From Dacryopinax spathularia (taxonomy: Eukaryota > Basidiomycota > Dacrymycetes > Dacrymycetales > Dacrymycetaceae): 47,886 nt of DNA. The notes under the pieces were generated by a model. That model did no database searches. It saw nothing but the letters and a program-made list of their open reading frames with translations, and was not told the DNA's origin. The position numbers and the translations under genes were made by a program. The stretch spans positions 1-47,886 of the forward strand of contig JBBPFI010000020.1 of assembly GCA_037974965.1 (NCBI GenBank). The letters run 5' to 3'. Below, piece after piece: positions 19,574 through 31,700 of this stretch (position 1 is the first letter of the stretch; every line of letters begins with the position of its first letter).

Positions 19574-19785
19574 TGCAGAGAGCTGAAGCACGGTCGAAAC
19601 GGGTGTATATAGGATATTGAGGAATGCGGTGAGTGGGGACGATCGCTAGGGACGTAAATTTTGCTTGCAGGGAGAGACATCCTGAGCGAAGGGACCACAG
19701 TATGGTGAGGGAGACGGGAGGAGGCAGGGAGGGTAGGAGGGGAGAAAGTGGTTATAGAGACAAGGAAAACATATACCCTCGCAAC

Positions 19786-19885
19786 GGTAGGATGCCCGAG
19801 CGGTAAGGGCGCGCTGCTATATCGCGAGCGCAAATTAGGTGGCTATATCGCGCACCAGAGGTCACTGGATCAATCCACAATCCAG
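19786..19885 (+). repeat. tRNA-like unit, inner copy in right arm
   Basis: Mirror of 7960-8059: GGTAGGATGCCCGAGCGGTA at the start and GGATCAATCC B-box-like sequence near the end. Confidence 0.5.
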
Positions 19886-20279
19886 ACTACTCAGGGAAGA
19901 GTTTAACTCCCAAACCTACCCCTTTTGCGCCATCGCCGACTCGGACAGAGGCCGAAGGGTTCGGGGGGGCTGAGCAGAAGCAGGAAGACGTTGGAATATT
20001 CGCGGAGCCTGTTGTCTCGGAGCCGGCTGGGTTTCTCCGCTGCTTCACTTGTTCAGTTGTATTATGTATGAGTTAAGGCTCGTTGGCAAATCTCACAATA
20101 TTATTCAACGATATTAATGTAACGAGAGCGGTTTATCGCTCTGTCGGCGAGCAAGCTCAGAGCTCATCGCGGTGCGAGGCTCGCGACTTGCTCGAGTGGC
20201 AGTGGACTCGGTCGACTCGGTCGAGATTCCCGTGTGTTCCCCGGACCGGACGCGCTTCAGCCAATCACAAAAAGATGAG

Positions 20280-20404
20280 AAAAAGCTAGATTATGCTCGT
20301 TGCAGAGCTGCATGGATTTGAGGATTGATCCAGCGACCTCTCGGCAGGCTCAGGCGCTCGCGATATAGCAGCGCGACTCGTTACCATCGAGCCATCCCGC
20401 CTTT
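20280..20404 (-). repeat. tRNA-like pol III unit, outer copy in right arm
   Basis: Mirror of 7441-7565, read on the minus strand, with the same A-box-like and B-box-like sequences and the T5 run (AAAAA on plus at 20280-20284). Confidence 0.5.
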
Positions 20405-20408
20405 CTTG

Positions 20409-21067
20409 GTATATCTGGGTTTCTTCTCTTTTTAGCGTCTCCCTGTCTTCCTCTTCTCTGTCCTCTCCGCGTTCCCCTTCCTCCTCTAAGGGATCCTCCA
20501 CGGCCGCATACAGAAATTCCTGCTCCTCTAGATGATCGTCTTCACTCACCGCATACCCCAAATGAGATCTGTCCCTCTCGCACTTCTCCCTCTCTTTGAT
20601 TGTACGACTACGGCCTGGCTCTAGTTCTCTCGGGCGATGTTGCGGCTACACAGTCCTAACCTACGATCGCTCTGGTGCCGATGTTTCCCACTCAGTTATG
20701 GCTCAACTACATGGTGTACATCACTGTATCGCTCGCCAAAATTACTCAAATGCACGCAGATCGTACCCACACGATATCAATCAAGTGCACGCTGTCGGCA
20801 AATGCTTTACTACACGACTTCTTTTGCACGCAGTCGTCTTGCCAGTGCTCTTTTGCCCCGCTTCGCCGCTCGCTGGCGGGACATCTGCTCAAATGCAGCC
20901 ATCCCACGCCATAAACCCACACGAATGTGCAGGCCATAACAGAGGTCCTTATTGCTACGGTGGCGTCACTCGTGGATGTACTTACGACACCAATGAAGCA
21001 GGCTTTCAGCTTCTTTAGCACATAGCGCTGTCGTACATGTTCTGCTCGGACTGCAGGACAAGGCACC
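20409..21067. other. Region downstream of the first esterase pseudogene
   Basis: 659 bp with no gene I can support. The first 100 bp are a weak inverted match to 7330-7436 (outer extension of the repeat). The rest has short frames without motifs. Confidence 0.4.
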
Positions 21068-22899
21068 TCACTGTTGCGCCAACAACGCAATCGACTGCAA
21101 TCAGTCGCACCTCTGCTGCTGCCCCAGATCCTGCGTCTCCATCGCCGTCGCATTCGTCTGGAACAACAAACGGTTCTTCGCCGTTGCATTCCACTTGGTC
21201 CATTCCGCCGTCGCGGCAAGTGGATACGTATTGGGGTTGTACGATCGGATGAAGCCCGTCCAGTATGCTTGGATGACGGGGACAATTGCTGCGTTCGATT
21301 GACCAGGGTAGTATGAGGGGCGCGGCGCCGGGAGCGACGTTGTATGGACCCCAGATGGCGTTGATCTCGACCGTATGCGGTACGCCGAGACCTTCGGCCA
21401 TCTGAGCTGGGTTCAGACATTGTACCTGTGCGTCCAGTAAGCGTCCATTCAGATACGCCAGAAGACAAGGCTCCATACCGATAGATCCATGCTCCGGTGG
21501 AGCTGTACTCATCGTATGCACTACCAAGCACAGTGCTCGGGCAAAGGTATCGCATCTCGCCATAAGCATTGCTGACCGTCCTCCAGAGTGTGCCAGAGTC
21601 AGGGTAGGCCTCTGCGGGCGGGTACATCGCGTTGAGTACGAGGAGCTGGTCGGATGTTAACGCCCGGAACTAGTCGACCATAAACTGGACCATCTCCGCA
21701 TATGTCGATGTGTTCTTCGGTGTGGAGATCGTACCGCCGTCGGCGTCATCGCTGCGAAGGGTTCAGACGCGATGGACATAGAATTCTTGGTCGCTTACCC
21801 GAAGATGACAGGAACCTTGACGAACTTACCTTACTCAACGAGACGATATGAATAATCCGAGACAAATCCTCCATCAATGGTCGGCGAATACATGTACAGC
21901 GGCGCCGAGGCGCCAGGACCAAGATTCGGAGCTGGGATTTTGTAGTTATTGGCTTGCAGATATGACGCATCCAGCGCGCGCATGCACCCAAGTGTATCCT
22001 GGACTTTGTCGTATCCACAGCCCACACGCTCGATTATCGCAGCGTCCTGATGTTGGGATTGAGCGACGGTGTACATGTTGCCCAGGTTGGTCGATTCGGC
22101 TGATGCGGCGTGGAAGAGGCCGTCATCTCTACCGCCATACGCGGTGAGGTGGAAGAGAACAGATGCAGCACCGGCGCTGTCTCCGCCAATTACGACATGG
22201 GAAGGATCCCCGCCGAACTGTGTTGACTGATATTGATATATGCGCATCGAGCGAACCACGGCAGACTCACTTGAGCGATGTACTTTTGCACCCACTTCAA
22301 AACCATAAAACCATACGCTGATCCAGAAACCGAACGTTCAGATCGCCATTCTCGACCACCTCCTGACTCGACAAGAACCCAAACAGGCCAACACGATAAT
22401 TGAAGTTCAGGACGATGATGCTCATGTTCGAGGCTTGGATCATGCCTGTGCCGTTATAGTTCAGATTCGAGTCGTCGTTGAAACCTCCGCCTTGGATGAA
22501 TACGTAGACTGGAAGCTTGGATAAGGTCGACGCTGCGCTGGGAGCGTAAATGTCAAGGAAGAGGCAGTCTCCTGATGTCGTGGGATCGCCTGGCGTGCCG
22601 GGCGTCGATAGATGCGTGAATGCTGCTCGAATGTTAGCGCTTGCGTGCTACAAGATACAGTTGTCACGTACGACATTGGCATCGATGACCGTCTCATTCT
22701 TGATCGGCGTCTGTTGCGCCCTCCAGCGCAGTTCCCCCAAAGTCGGAGCTGCAAAGCGGATACCGAGCCATTCGGTTATACCGGTCGAGCGAGCCACACC
22801 GCGATACGAGCTATAGTCCAGCGCAACGAGAGGATCGACAGCGCCAACAAATTGCAAGCTCTCGAGAACCACCAGCAAAGAGAGAAGAGGTATGATCAC
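21068..22899 (-). pseudogene. Type-B carboxylesterase/lipase pseudogene, copy 1
   Basis: Secreted-type alpha/beta-hydrolase of the carboxylesterase B family. The N terminus is a signal peptide (IIPLLSLLVVLESLQFVGA) followed by TEWLGIRFAAPTLGELRW, then VFIQGGGFN (oxyanion-hole region), FNYRVGLFGF, the nucleophile elbow GGDSAGAASV (exon at 22090-22212), NLGNMYTVAQSQ, and GVPHTVEINAIWG. Introns with GT-AG borders can still be traced. It is broken: the start codon is GTG at 22897-22899 instead of ATG; an 8-bp tandem duplication (ATGGTTTT twice, about 22291-22306) shifts the frame; nonsense codons lie at LVE-stop-GKF (about 21836) and VD-stop-FRAL (about 21672); a further frameshift falls near 21330; and RCD-stop follows near 21105. 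Comparison with copy 2 shows the stops replaced CAA, CAG and TGG. Confidence 0.85.
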
Positions 22900-23022
22900 G
22901 CTGGCCGAGTTGGGCGGACGTGGGTTGAGACGGCTGGACGACCTTCAGCGCGGCCTTGAGTGAGCTTAAAACAACCGGCAGAGATTCGGTTTTTGTCAGC
23001 AGAACCGAAGCACGAGGATTTT

Positions 23023-24263
23023 GCTGTTGCGCCAACAACGTAATCGACTGCGACCATTCGCACCTCTGCTGCTGCCCCAGATCCTGCGTCTTCATCGCCG
23101 TCATATTCGTCTGGAACAACAAACGGTTCTTCGCAGTCGCATTCCACTTTGTCCACTCCGCCGTCCCGGCAAGTCGATACGTATTAGGGTTGTACGAGCA
23201 AATGAAGCTCGTCCAATCTGCTGGATTACGGGGACTATGGCTGCGTTGGATTGACCTGGGTGTAGTATGTGGCGGGCGCGGCGCCGGGGCGACGTTGTAT
23301 GGACCCCAGATGGCGTTGATCTCTACCGTGTGCGGTACGCCGAGACCTTCGGTCATCTGCTCTGGGTCCATGACGTTGTACCTGTGCGTCCAGTAAGCGT
23401 CCATTCAGATACGCCAGAAGACAAGGCTCCATACCGATAGATCCATGCTCCGGTGGAGCTGAACTCGTCATATGCGCTACCAAGCACTGTGCTCGGGCAA
23501 AGGTATCGCATCTCGCCATAAGCATTGCTGACCGTCCTCCAGAGTGCGCCAGAGTCAGGGTAGGTCTCCGCGGGAGGATACATGGCGTTGAGTACGAGGA
23601 GCTGGTCGGATGTTAACGCCGGGAACTGGTCCAACGTGAACTGGTCCATCTCGGGGTACGTTGAGGTGTTCTTCGGCGTAAGAAGCGTGCTGCCGTTCGT
23701 ATGGTCGCTGCGAAATGTTGAGACGCGAATGGACGTGAGATTCTTGGTCGCTTACCCGAAGATGACAGGAACCTTGACGAGCTTGCCTTGTTCAACCAAG
23801 TTGTACGAGGAATCCGAGACAAATCCTGCATCGATGGTGGACGAGTACATGTACAACGGCGCAACAGCTCCGGGACCAAGATTCGGAGCTGGAATGTAGT
23901 AGTTGTTCGCTTGCAGATACGAAGATTGAGCGAGCGCATGCAACCAAGTGTATCCTGGACTTTGTCGTACCCACAGCCGACGCACTCGATTCTTGCAGCG
24001 TACTGATATTGTGATTGAGCGACGGTGTACATGTTGCCCAGACTGGTCGATTCGGCCGCTCCCGCATGAATAGGCCGTCGTCCGACCGCCATATGCAGTG
24101 AGATGTAAGCCAACAGATGCAGCACTGGGGCTATCTCCGCCAATTGTGGCACGGGAAGGACCGCCGCAGAACTGTGTTGACTAATATGAATATATGCGCT
24201 TGGAGCGAACCACGGCAGACTTACTTGGCGCAACGTACTTCTGCACCCACTCCAAAACCGTAT
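23023..24263 (-). pseudogene. Type-B carboxylesterase pseudogene, copy 2, 5'-truncated
   Basis: A second copy immediately upstream of copy 1 (about 120 bp between them) in the same orientation. Homology starts at WVQKYVAP (about 24260), so the signal peptide and oxyanion region are missing. The nucleophile elbow reads GGDSPSAAS instead of GGDSAGAAS, which destroys G-x-S-x-G. A frameshift follows near 24080, and a double frameshift (out of frame between about 23225 and 23300) near the C-terminal part. Positions where copy 1 has stops are sense codons here (LVEQGKLVKV, DQFPALTSDQ, RCEWSQSI). The copies are old tandem duplicates that decayed separately. Confidence 0.8.
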
Positions 24264-25022
24264 ACTATCGTTGGGGCACGTTCCTACTCCCGGTTAGAGA
24301 TAATACCGGCTCGTCTGGCTCGTGTACATACTAAAGCTCAGCCCCACACATCCACGCACCGGCTGTTCAGCTAAGAGAGCCGCGCCTGTCGACCGATATA
24401 TGCGCATATATGCGCCGCACACGCTGGTTGTGAGTTGAAGTCCATTGCTGGCATGAGGGTTGCAGCCCTTGGGCCCCGGGAGCAGTGGTACACAAGGCTA
24501 CACTGGCTTCGGTGCGGGGCGTTAACATGCCGTCTCGTCCTACTCGAACGCGAGTCTGAGAGACGATCGATCTGATCTCGAGATCAGAAGATATGACGCA
24601 GGTGGAGCGAAGGCAGGTTAACTGACCTGGTACGGGCACGGCAAGACGAGTGTCCCTTGACTGAGTGTGGACAGCCGCGCATATATGCGCGTCGTTCGGT
24701 CGCTAGTCATTCATGAGGCGTGGGCTCGATGCTGTGTCGGGTAGGTCACAGGTGCTATACGACGAAACGAGCGGGGCTGATCTATGATCAGTTGCATTGG
24801 TCGTCCAGCACGTCCATAGCATCAGGGCCGTACTTACGGAGCCGCTCTCGGGGCCAAAGACAAAAACTCCCGCAAATGGTGGGAGTAACGGGGTTACGTA
24901 AGAGGGTTGTCATAGGGAGCAAAGTGTGAGTGTTGTGGCCGTTGGTGCTTCCTTTCACGCCGCTTGACGCGCTGCGAGCGTATGCACGGGCAAAAGGGTG
25001 AGGCCTTTTGACTCCTCTGCGG
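24264..25022. other. Gene-free region before element 2
   Basis: 759 bp with no recognisable gene. Two 16-bp perfect palindromes share ATATATGCGC: ATATATGCGCATATAT at 24396-24411 and CGCGCATATATGCGCG at 24676-24691. Confidence 0.4.
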
Positions 25023-25027
25023 GCCGC
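25023..25027. repeat. Target-site duplication GCCGC (left of element 2)
   Basis: GCCGC directly before the LTR, repeated at 34744-34748. Confidence 0.9.
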
Positions 25028-25355
25028 TGTAGCGTGACTCTAGAATCCTCTAGAACACTATGCTATATCGACCCAGGCTAAACCTCTCCTGCTCTCAGGA
25101 AGGCGCCAGGACATTCCATTCTGAGTCATGACACAGCTTTGCTATGTAGAGTAGTCTGTAGAACTTACCGGAGCCTCGTCACGATGACTGGACCACAAGG
25201 CTGCGCCCCCCAGGCCTCTGTCTATATAAAGCGAGCTCCTTTCTCTCTAAATGATCATCTCATTCTCTCCTCTACTCTCGCCCCAGTCTCTATCTACTCT
25301 ACCCTACGCTCCCTACATCTGTCTTGTGCGACGTTGCTTGGAGCACGTCGTTACA
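25028..25355 (+). repeat. 5' LTR of element 2
   Basis: 328 bp, TGTAGCG...GTTACA. TATATAAA at 25223-25230 is the probable promoter core. Confidence 0.95.
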
Positions 25356-25357
25356 AT

Positions 25358-25375
25358 TGGTGGACGAGTTGGGAT
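25358..25375 (+). other. Primer-binding site of element 2
   Basis: TGGTGGACGAGTTGGGAT, two bases after the 5' LTR, as in element 1. Confidence 0.65.
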
Positions 25376-25412
25376 ATACACATCATCTCTCTCATACCAC
25401 TGTATCTGCTGC

Positions 25413-25544
25413 TGTGACTCATCTGCTGTCATAACCCTCTGCTGCTGTGACTCATCTGCTGTCATAACCCTCTGCTGCTGTGACTCATCTGCTGTCATAA
25501 CCCTCTACTGCTGTGACTCATCTGCTGTCATAACCCTCTGCTGC
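25413..25544 (+). repeat. 33-bp tandem repeat in the leader of element 2
   Basis: Four copies starting at 25413, 25446, 25479 and 25512, each with TGACTCA and the unit TGTGACTCATCTGCTGTCAT followed by AACCCTCTGCTGC. The fourth and the third differ by one base at the junction. Confidence 0.9.
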
Positions 25545-25784
25545 TGTTGACTTAGGATTAGTCATCCTTTGTCAAATTGGGTGTAGTACCGTTGTCGTCG
25601 GACTGCATCTTTACCTGTTCTGTGTGACGAGTACTGAACGCTCGTGAGGAGATCCTTTGTGACTCTTCGTTATACTTCACATACTTAACATTGTGGCTGA
25701 GTGCTTGCTCAGGCATTCACTGCCTCACTCCTGTCTGCTATCCTGGCTATTAACCGACTCTCTCGAAACCTTCTATATTCAAGG

Positions 25785-28700
25785 ATGTCATCTGCCACCC
25801 GTCGCCGATCAAACCGCACCCGTATAACCAAACCTACACTTTCTGGTCGTGCCCGCTCCAACCGCACAACAGCAGAAGCTGCCAATATCATCCCAAGTGC
25901 AACTTCCCCACTGTCTCCCATACCTCCCGAGGAGTTATCTCCTATCTTAGAAACACAAATGGAAAATCTCGAAATAACCGACCCCTCCCCGGAAAAAACA
26001 AACACTCGTATTCCCGACTCAGATGATGAAGACACCTCTCCAATACATGTTCATGATCCACAAGCCCCTGTCTCCTACGCTACCTGGCTGGAAGATTCTC
26101 GCTTCTTGCGTGTGGAGATTCGGAAATTACATGACCGATTTGATGAGGAATTGCTCACCCAAGACAACCTAGCCATGTTGCTTGAAGAGTTTCCCACAAA
26201 ATCCAACATGTCAGAAGAATTTCAGCTCATGAAGACATCTCTCAAAGAGGTACATGACCAGTGGCGTGCTGCAGCAACCGAAGAGCTGCGTGCTCGCTTG
26301 GCAGACTTCAATCGCACTTTCAACTCTCGAATTCAAGAAATCACCAAAAACATCGAGAAAATCCAAGATACATTCAACAGGCGACTTTCATCTCTTGAAG
26401 AACTCAGCAACCACATGGTGTCAGAACAAGCTCTTGATGCAAAGATGGATGGGCTACATCACCTCCTGGATCAACGCCTCAATACAAATGCCATCAATCA
26501 GGAGAAACTTGAAGAACGATTCGATTCCCTCTATAAAGAAGTGGAAGAACGTCTGTTCAATGACTCCTCTGAAATTGCTCGCCGCTTCCAACGAATCGAG
26601 GAACTGTTGCAACAGCAACAAGCAGCCAAGAAACTGAAACCGGACTATCTCCCTCACCTCACCCCATCACCATTGGCTGCCACTGGTACAGGTAACACCT
26701 TTGGCCCTACCGAAATCAAACCAGATCCTCGCCTGACACCAACACCCCATCTAAACCCAGTTGGTTCGGGAATTACTGGGACATACGATGGAAAGGACCG
26801 ACTCCATCTGAAGAAACTCCCCAAATTCCATGGACGGGATGATGAGAATATCGAAGACTGGATCATGACTATTTCGGCAATCTTCAAAGCATCTGGTGCA
26901 AATGAACGTGAGCTACTTGCAGCATTACCTGGAGGTCTACTACAGGATAATGCTCTCAAATGGTTCACCACTCTTCCTAGCACCACTAGAGATCAGCTTA
27001 CATCATGGGAGATTTGGCAAGATGCATTGCGAAATGAATACCGTCAAGCAAACTTTGAAGTCAATATGCAACAACAATATCGAAATCGTCTCTGGAGAAC
27101 TAACGAGACTTTCAATGACTACTTCACTGATAAGCGCCGCATGCAAGCACTTATCTTTCCAGAAAGCACTCCGGTTCAATTCCTAATGGCCGATCTGTTA
27201 ACCGGAATACCTGTTGACATGCATGCCATCATCAAGGCATCAACAAACTATGTGTCCTCTCTTGAAAGCTTCAAGCGTATCATCAAAGATCTTGAACCAA
27301 GTCTGTTACGGCAGTATGGATTTGCTAGACAGCGTGTAGGACAGGGCTCTGCCCAAAACAGCTCATGGAACCGCACCTCCGCTCTTAGCAATAGCTCAAA
27401 TCCCCGTGCAAGCAACTCGTTTCCTCGCAACATTATAACACAAAACCGTCAAACCAATTCTGGCACAAGCACGCTCCCAACGGCATCCAACACTGGTAAC
27501 CGAGCAACAACCAACAACCCCACTTCCAATCCTGTACGCACTCAATCCAACAGCTCACCTAATGTGAGCACTAGTACAGCCAATCCTGCTTGTTTCCGTT
27601 GCGGAGGACCACATTTTGTACGGGACTGCCCACACCCACCCCCTGCCAACAATGGTAATAATGGTAACCCTAATCGGCAAAGAAACCCCGCCTCCTCTCT
27701 TCGTCGAACCACGGGCATTAACAACACTTCACGTAACAACCGGGGATGGCAACCACGCACCAACATGGTAGACACCGTTGAAGAGGAATCTGAAGAAGCC
27801 CCGAATGAAGACCAACAAGAAAACATCATTCAAGAAGAACCCCTGGAAGAAGAAATCCAAGATCAGGATGATTACTATGATAATCAGGACTATGGTCAGG
27901 ACAATGAGGTACTTATGGCTGAAGTCTTAACCGTTACTCGAAAATCGTCACGATTGCAAGCCAAAGCAAGCCAACAACGGAGGACTGCCCATCATGACAA
28001 TAAGGACGTTGTAGGAGTTCCGGTCAAGATCGCCATCAATCCTGCAGCTTCCACTCCTGACCACCGACAAGCCTCCCGAATGACACCAGCTTTCACAACC
28101 ATAACATTCCCCCGCGCCAACGACCCAACTCACTTACACAAAGTATGCATCGACACGGGCTCATCCATATCTATCATTGATACAACAACTCTCAAAAGAT
28201 ATCTGCCCAAGTGCCAACCAACTCCAGCTCCACTCATGAGCATTCGAGGAATTGGTGGAGACTCAACAATTTCACAACAAATTGAGCTAGAAGTTATGTT
28301 CATGGATATTCACAAGAAGCCTTTTGGTTTCACATGTCACTTCTATGTCTACCCCTCCGCATCTTCTCGAATCATTCTTGGTAATGATTTTCTCTCACAT
28401 CATGCTGGTATCCTTGATCTAGGCCTTTGCACCCTGTGCTTATCATACCGACAACCTATCACAGTACCAATCTCGATACAGCACAAGGGAGAACCAGACA
28501 ACATTCTACGTGTGAAACAAGCATTCACAGTTCGCCCCTACCATATGGCTCGCATTCCCGCCACCTGTAATACAAACCTGAAGAGTGCACTATATGCCTT
28601 CACACCACTACCTTTACGGGAAGGACGATTTGCTATCCGTGCAGCTGCCAGCATTGGTAACCTCACACAGAGCCTTATCTGCGAACTCACCAATTTCGAG

Positions 28701-31700
28701 CCATTTCCCATCACTATCACACCTGCGGATGCTCTTGGAACCTTACACCCCCTCCTTCGCAAATCGAGGCCAGCCGAAGTCAACTATATCAACGTTAAAC
28801 CGAATGAGCGTGCTGATATTTCTACCTTTCTCAAGGCCCTTGATACATCTGATATCAACCCAGAATTATCCCCTCCACAACGACAAGAACTGTTAGATGT
28901 ACTTGTGAAACACCGAGCTGCCTTTGCATATGGTGATCGAACACTCGGATATGTCGATGGAGTACAATTTCGCATTGAAACTGGTGATGCCCTGCCAATT
29001 TCTTCAGCCCCATACCATGCTTCTCCAGCCAAACGAACTATCATCTCAGACACCATTGCACGTCTGCTGAAAGAAGATGTCATTGAACCATCGGATTCAC
29101 CGTGGGCCTCACCTGCAGTACTGGTCCGGCAAAAGGATAAGGATCGCTTTTGTATTGATTATCGCAAAATCAACGCAATAACCAAAGCCGACCAATACCC
29201 CATCCCACGGATTGACGACTATTTAGCACAATTTGAAGGAAAGAAACGGTTTTCGACTCTTGACGCCAACATGGGCTTCCATCAGGTTGTTATTGCACCA
29301 GAAGATCGCCCCAAAACAGCTTTCAGAACAAACGATGGCCTCTTCCAATACAAACGTCTACCCTTTGGCCTCAAGAATGGACCAGCCATCTTTCAACGCA
29401 GTATGGATCGCATTCTCTCCACATGCAAGTGGCAACATGCACTTGTGTATATTGATGACATTATTGTATACTCTGATGACTGGCCATCCCACCTGCAACA
29501 TCTTGCAGATGTATTATCCCGCATAATAGCCTCTGGCCTCACCCTCGCACTAAAGAAGTCCCACTTTGGCTATGAAGAAATCCTTGCGTTAGGACATCGA
29601 GTTGGAAAACTAGGAATCGGAATGAACGACCGTAATGTCAAGGCAATCCTGGATTATCCTATGCCAACAAACATCAAGGAGTTACAGACCTTCCTTGGCA
29701 TGTGTGGTTACTACCGTGCATACATACCTGCATTTGCCAAAATAACTCGCTGTCTCACAGAACTGCTCAAAAAGGACACACCGTTTGTCTGGACTGCTCA
29801 CTGCAAAGACGCGTTCCTTGCCCTTCGTAAAGCCATTGGATCAAAACCAATTCGTGCACATCCAAATTACAACAAAGAATTCCTCCTCTACACCGATGCC
29901 TCCACAGTTGGCCTTGGAGCAGAACTCGCACAACTTGGCGATGATAATAAAGAACATATCATTTGCGCCATATCACGCCAACTTTCACATGCCGAACGCA
30001 ACTACTCCGCTACCGAGCTTGAATGCCTTGCCATTATCTGGGCACTGGACAAACTCCATCCTTACATTGATGGAATGAAAGTGAAGGTCATAACAGACCA
30101 CTCTGCCCTTCAATGGATACTGAATTTCAAAGGAACCAATCGCCGACTCATTCGCTGGTCCATGGAACTACAGCATTGGCGTGACAACCTCACTATTGTA
30201 CATCGAGCAGGAAAACTACATGCTAATGTGGATGCTCTATCTCGTGCTCCCCTCCAAGACAGTACCCTGGCCACCCAAGGATCAGACGGAGACACAGAAG
30301 ATATCAATAACATCTCCATTCTCACTCGCGACAATGCTTTTGAGAATCAAATCAAGAATGGATATGCCACCGACCTCTACTTTGGCCCAATTGTAAAGGC
30401 ACTTCATGAGAACAAAGTCACTGCCCACTTACGACAGTATCTACTCATTGATGGACTCCTTTACATTAAGCGACCCTCTGATTTGCAGAACTTATGCATA
30501 CCAAATGCAGGAGATTTGCGTCTTACTATTCTTAATGATCACCATGATGCTGAATCAGCTGGTCATCATGGCATTGACCAGACATATGAGCTTATCTCTC
30601 GCACATATTACTGGCCAAACATGTACAAAGACGTGAAACGTTATGTATCCTCATGCGGCCCCTGCCAACGCAACAAGCCTTCCAACCGCAAGGCCACTGG
30701 CCTCCTGCAGCCCAATACTATTCCAACACAACGATGGCACACAGTAACCATGGATTTTGCTGGACCACTCCCGACAGCACCCAGTGGTCATGATATGATA
30801 ATGGTAGTGGTCGACAAATTCTCCAAGCATGCTCATTTCATACCAATGCGGAGCACAGACAAAGCACCCGACCTTGCAAATATCTTTCTACATGAAGTCA
30901 TCCGCCTACATGGCCTACCACAGGTTATTATCTCAGACCGTGACCCAAAATTCACCTCCAACTTCTGGTCACATCTCTTCAAACGCCTTGGAGTCAAACT
31001 TGCAATGTCAACCTCAAACCACCCGCAGACTGACGGTCAGTCAGAACGAACCATCCGTACGCTAAAGGAAGGACTACGACACTATATCAACTACAAACAA
31101 AACAACTGGATCGATCTCCTTCCTACCCTTGAAATAGCATATAACAATTCGGTAAACTCCTCTACTGGGTATACACCATACGAACTGGACTATGGATGGT
31201 TGCCTAGATTACCCCACTCTTCCTTCTCTGACACCACCATTGAAGTCCCCGCGGTTGACGATTTCCTTGCAAAGCTCAAATCCGACTCACTCGCTGCACA
31301 TGATGCCATGCAACGTGCTCAATCGGCTCAGGCACAACAATACAATGCCCACCATCGTGAACAAACGTATCAGGTCAATGACCTTGTCATGCTCTCTAAA
31401 GAAGCAATCAATCCCGCATGGCAGAAAAAACAGAAAGCAAAGAAACTCCTACCACTCTGGTTCGGACCGTTCAAAGTCAAGGAGGTGCGCAGTGATCTGA
31501 ACTACGTACTTGAACTTCCTGTACACATGCGGATCAATGATACTGTGCATACAAGCCTTCTCAAACCATACATCAGTTCACCCGATGAATTTGCACACCG
31601 TGTCATGCTCCCACCCCCAGCAATACCCTCCGCTAAAGGACCCAGCTATGAAGTAGAAGCGCTATTGGACCACGAGTTACGTAATGGCAAACTATGGTAC

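Larger units (their letters stand above)
19574..20408 (-). repeat. Right arm of 835-bp inverted repeat
   Basis: Reverse complement of 7437-8271, about 99.7% identical by eye. Such identity means recent duplication or ongoing gene conversion. With retroelement 1 removed, the whole structure spans about 3.25 kb. Confidence 0.9.

Noticed and set aside
21068-22899. Esterase copy 1 as an active gene with extra introns around the stops
   Set aside because: Copy 2 has sense codons at each stop and conserved protein on both sides, so excising the stops as introns would remove conserved residues; a lost ATG and a frameshifting 8-bp duplication also argue against activity.
25139-25550. ORFs of 92 and 99 codons over the LTR and the 33-bp repeats
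   Set aside because: They run across the LTR/leader border and the Cys/Ser repeat is just the translation of the 33-bp tandem unit; no support as protein.
25701-25784. Longer Gag-Pol start 28 codons upstream
   Set aside because: The frame begins with GTG, not ATG; the first in-frame ATG is 25785.
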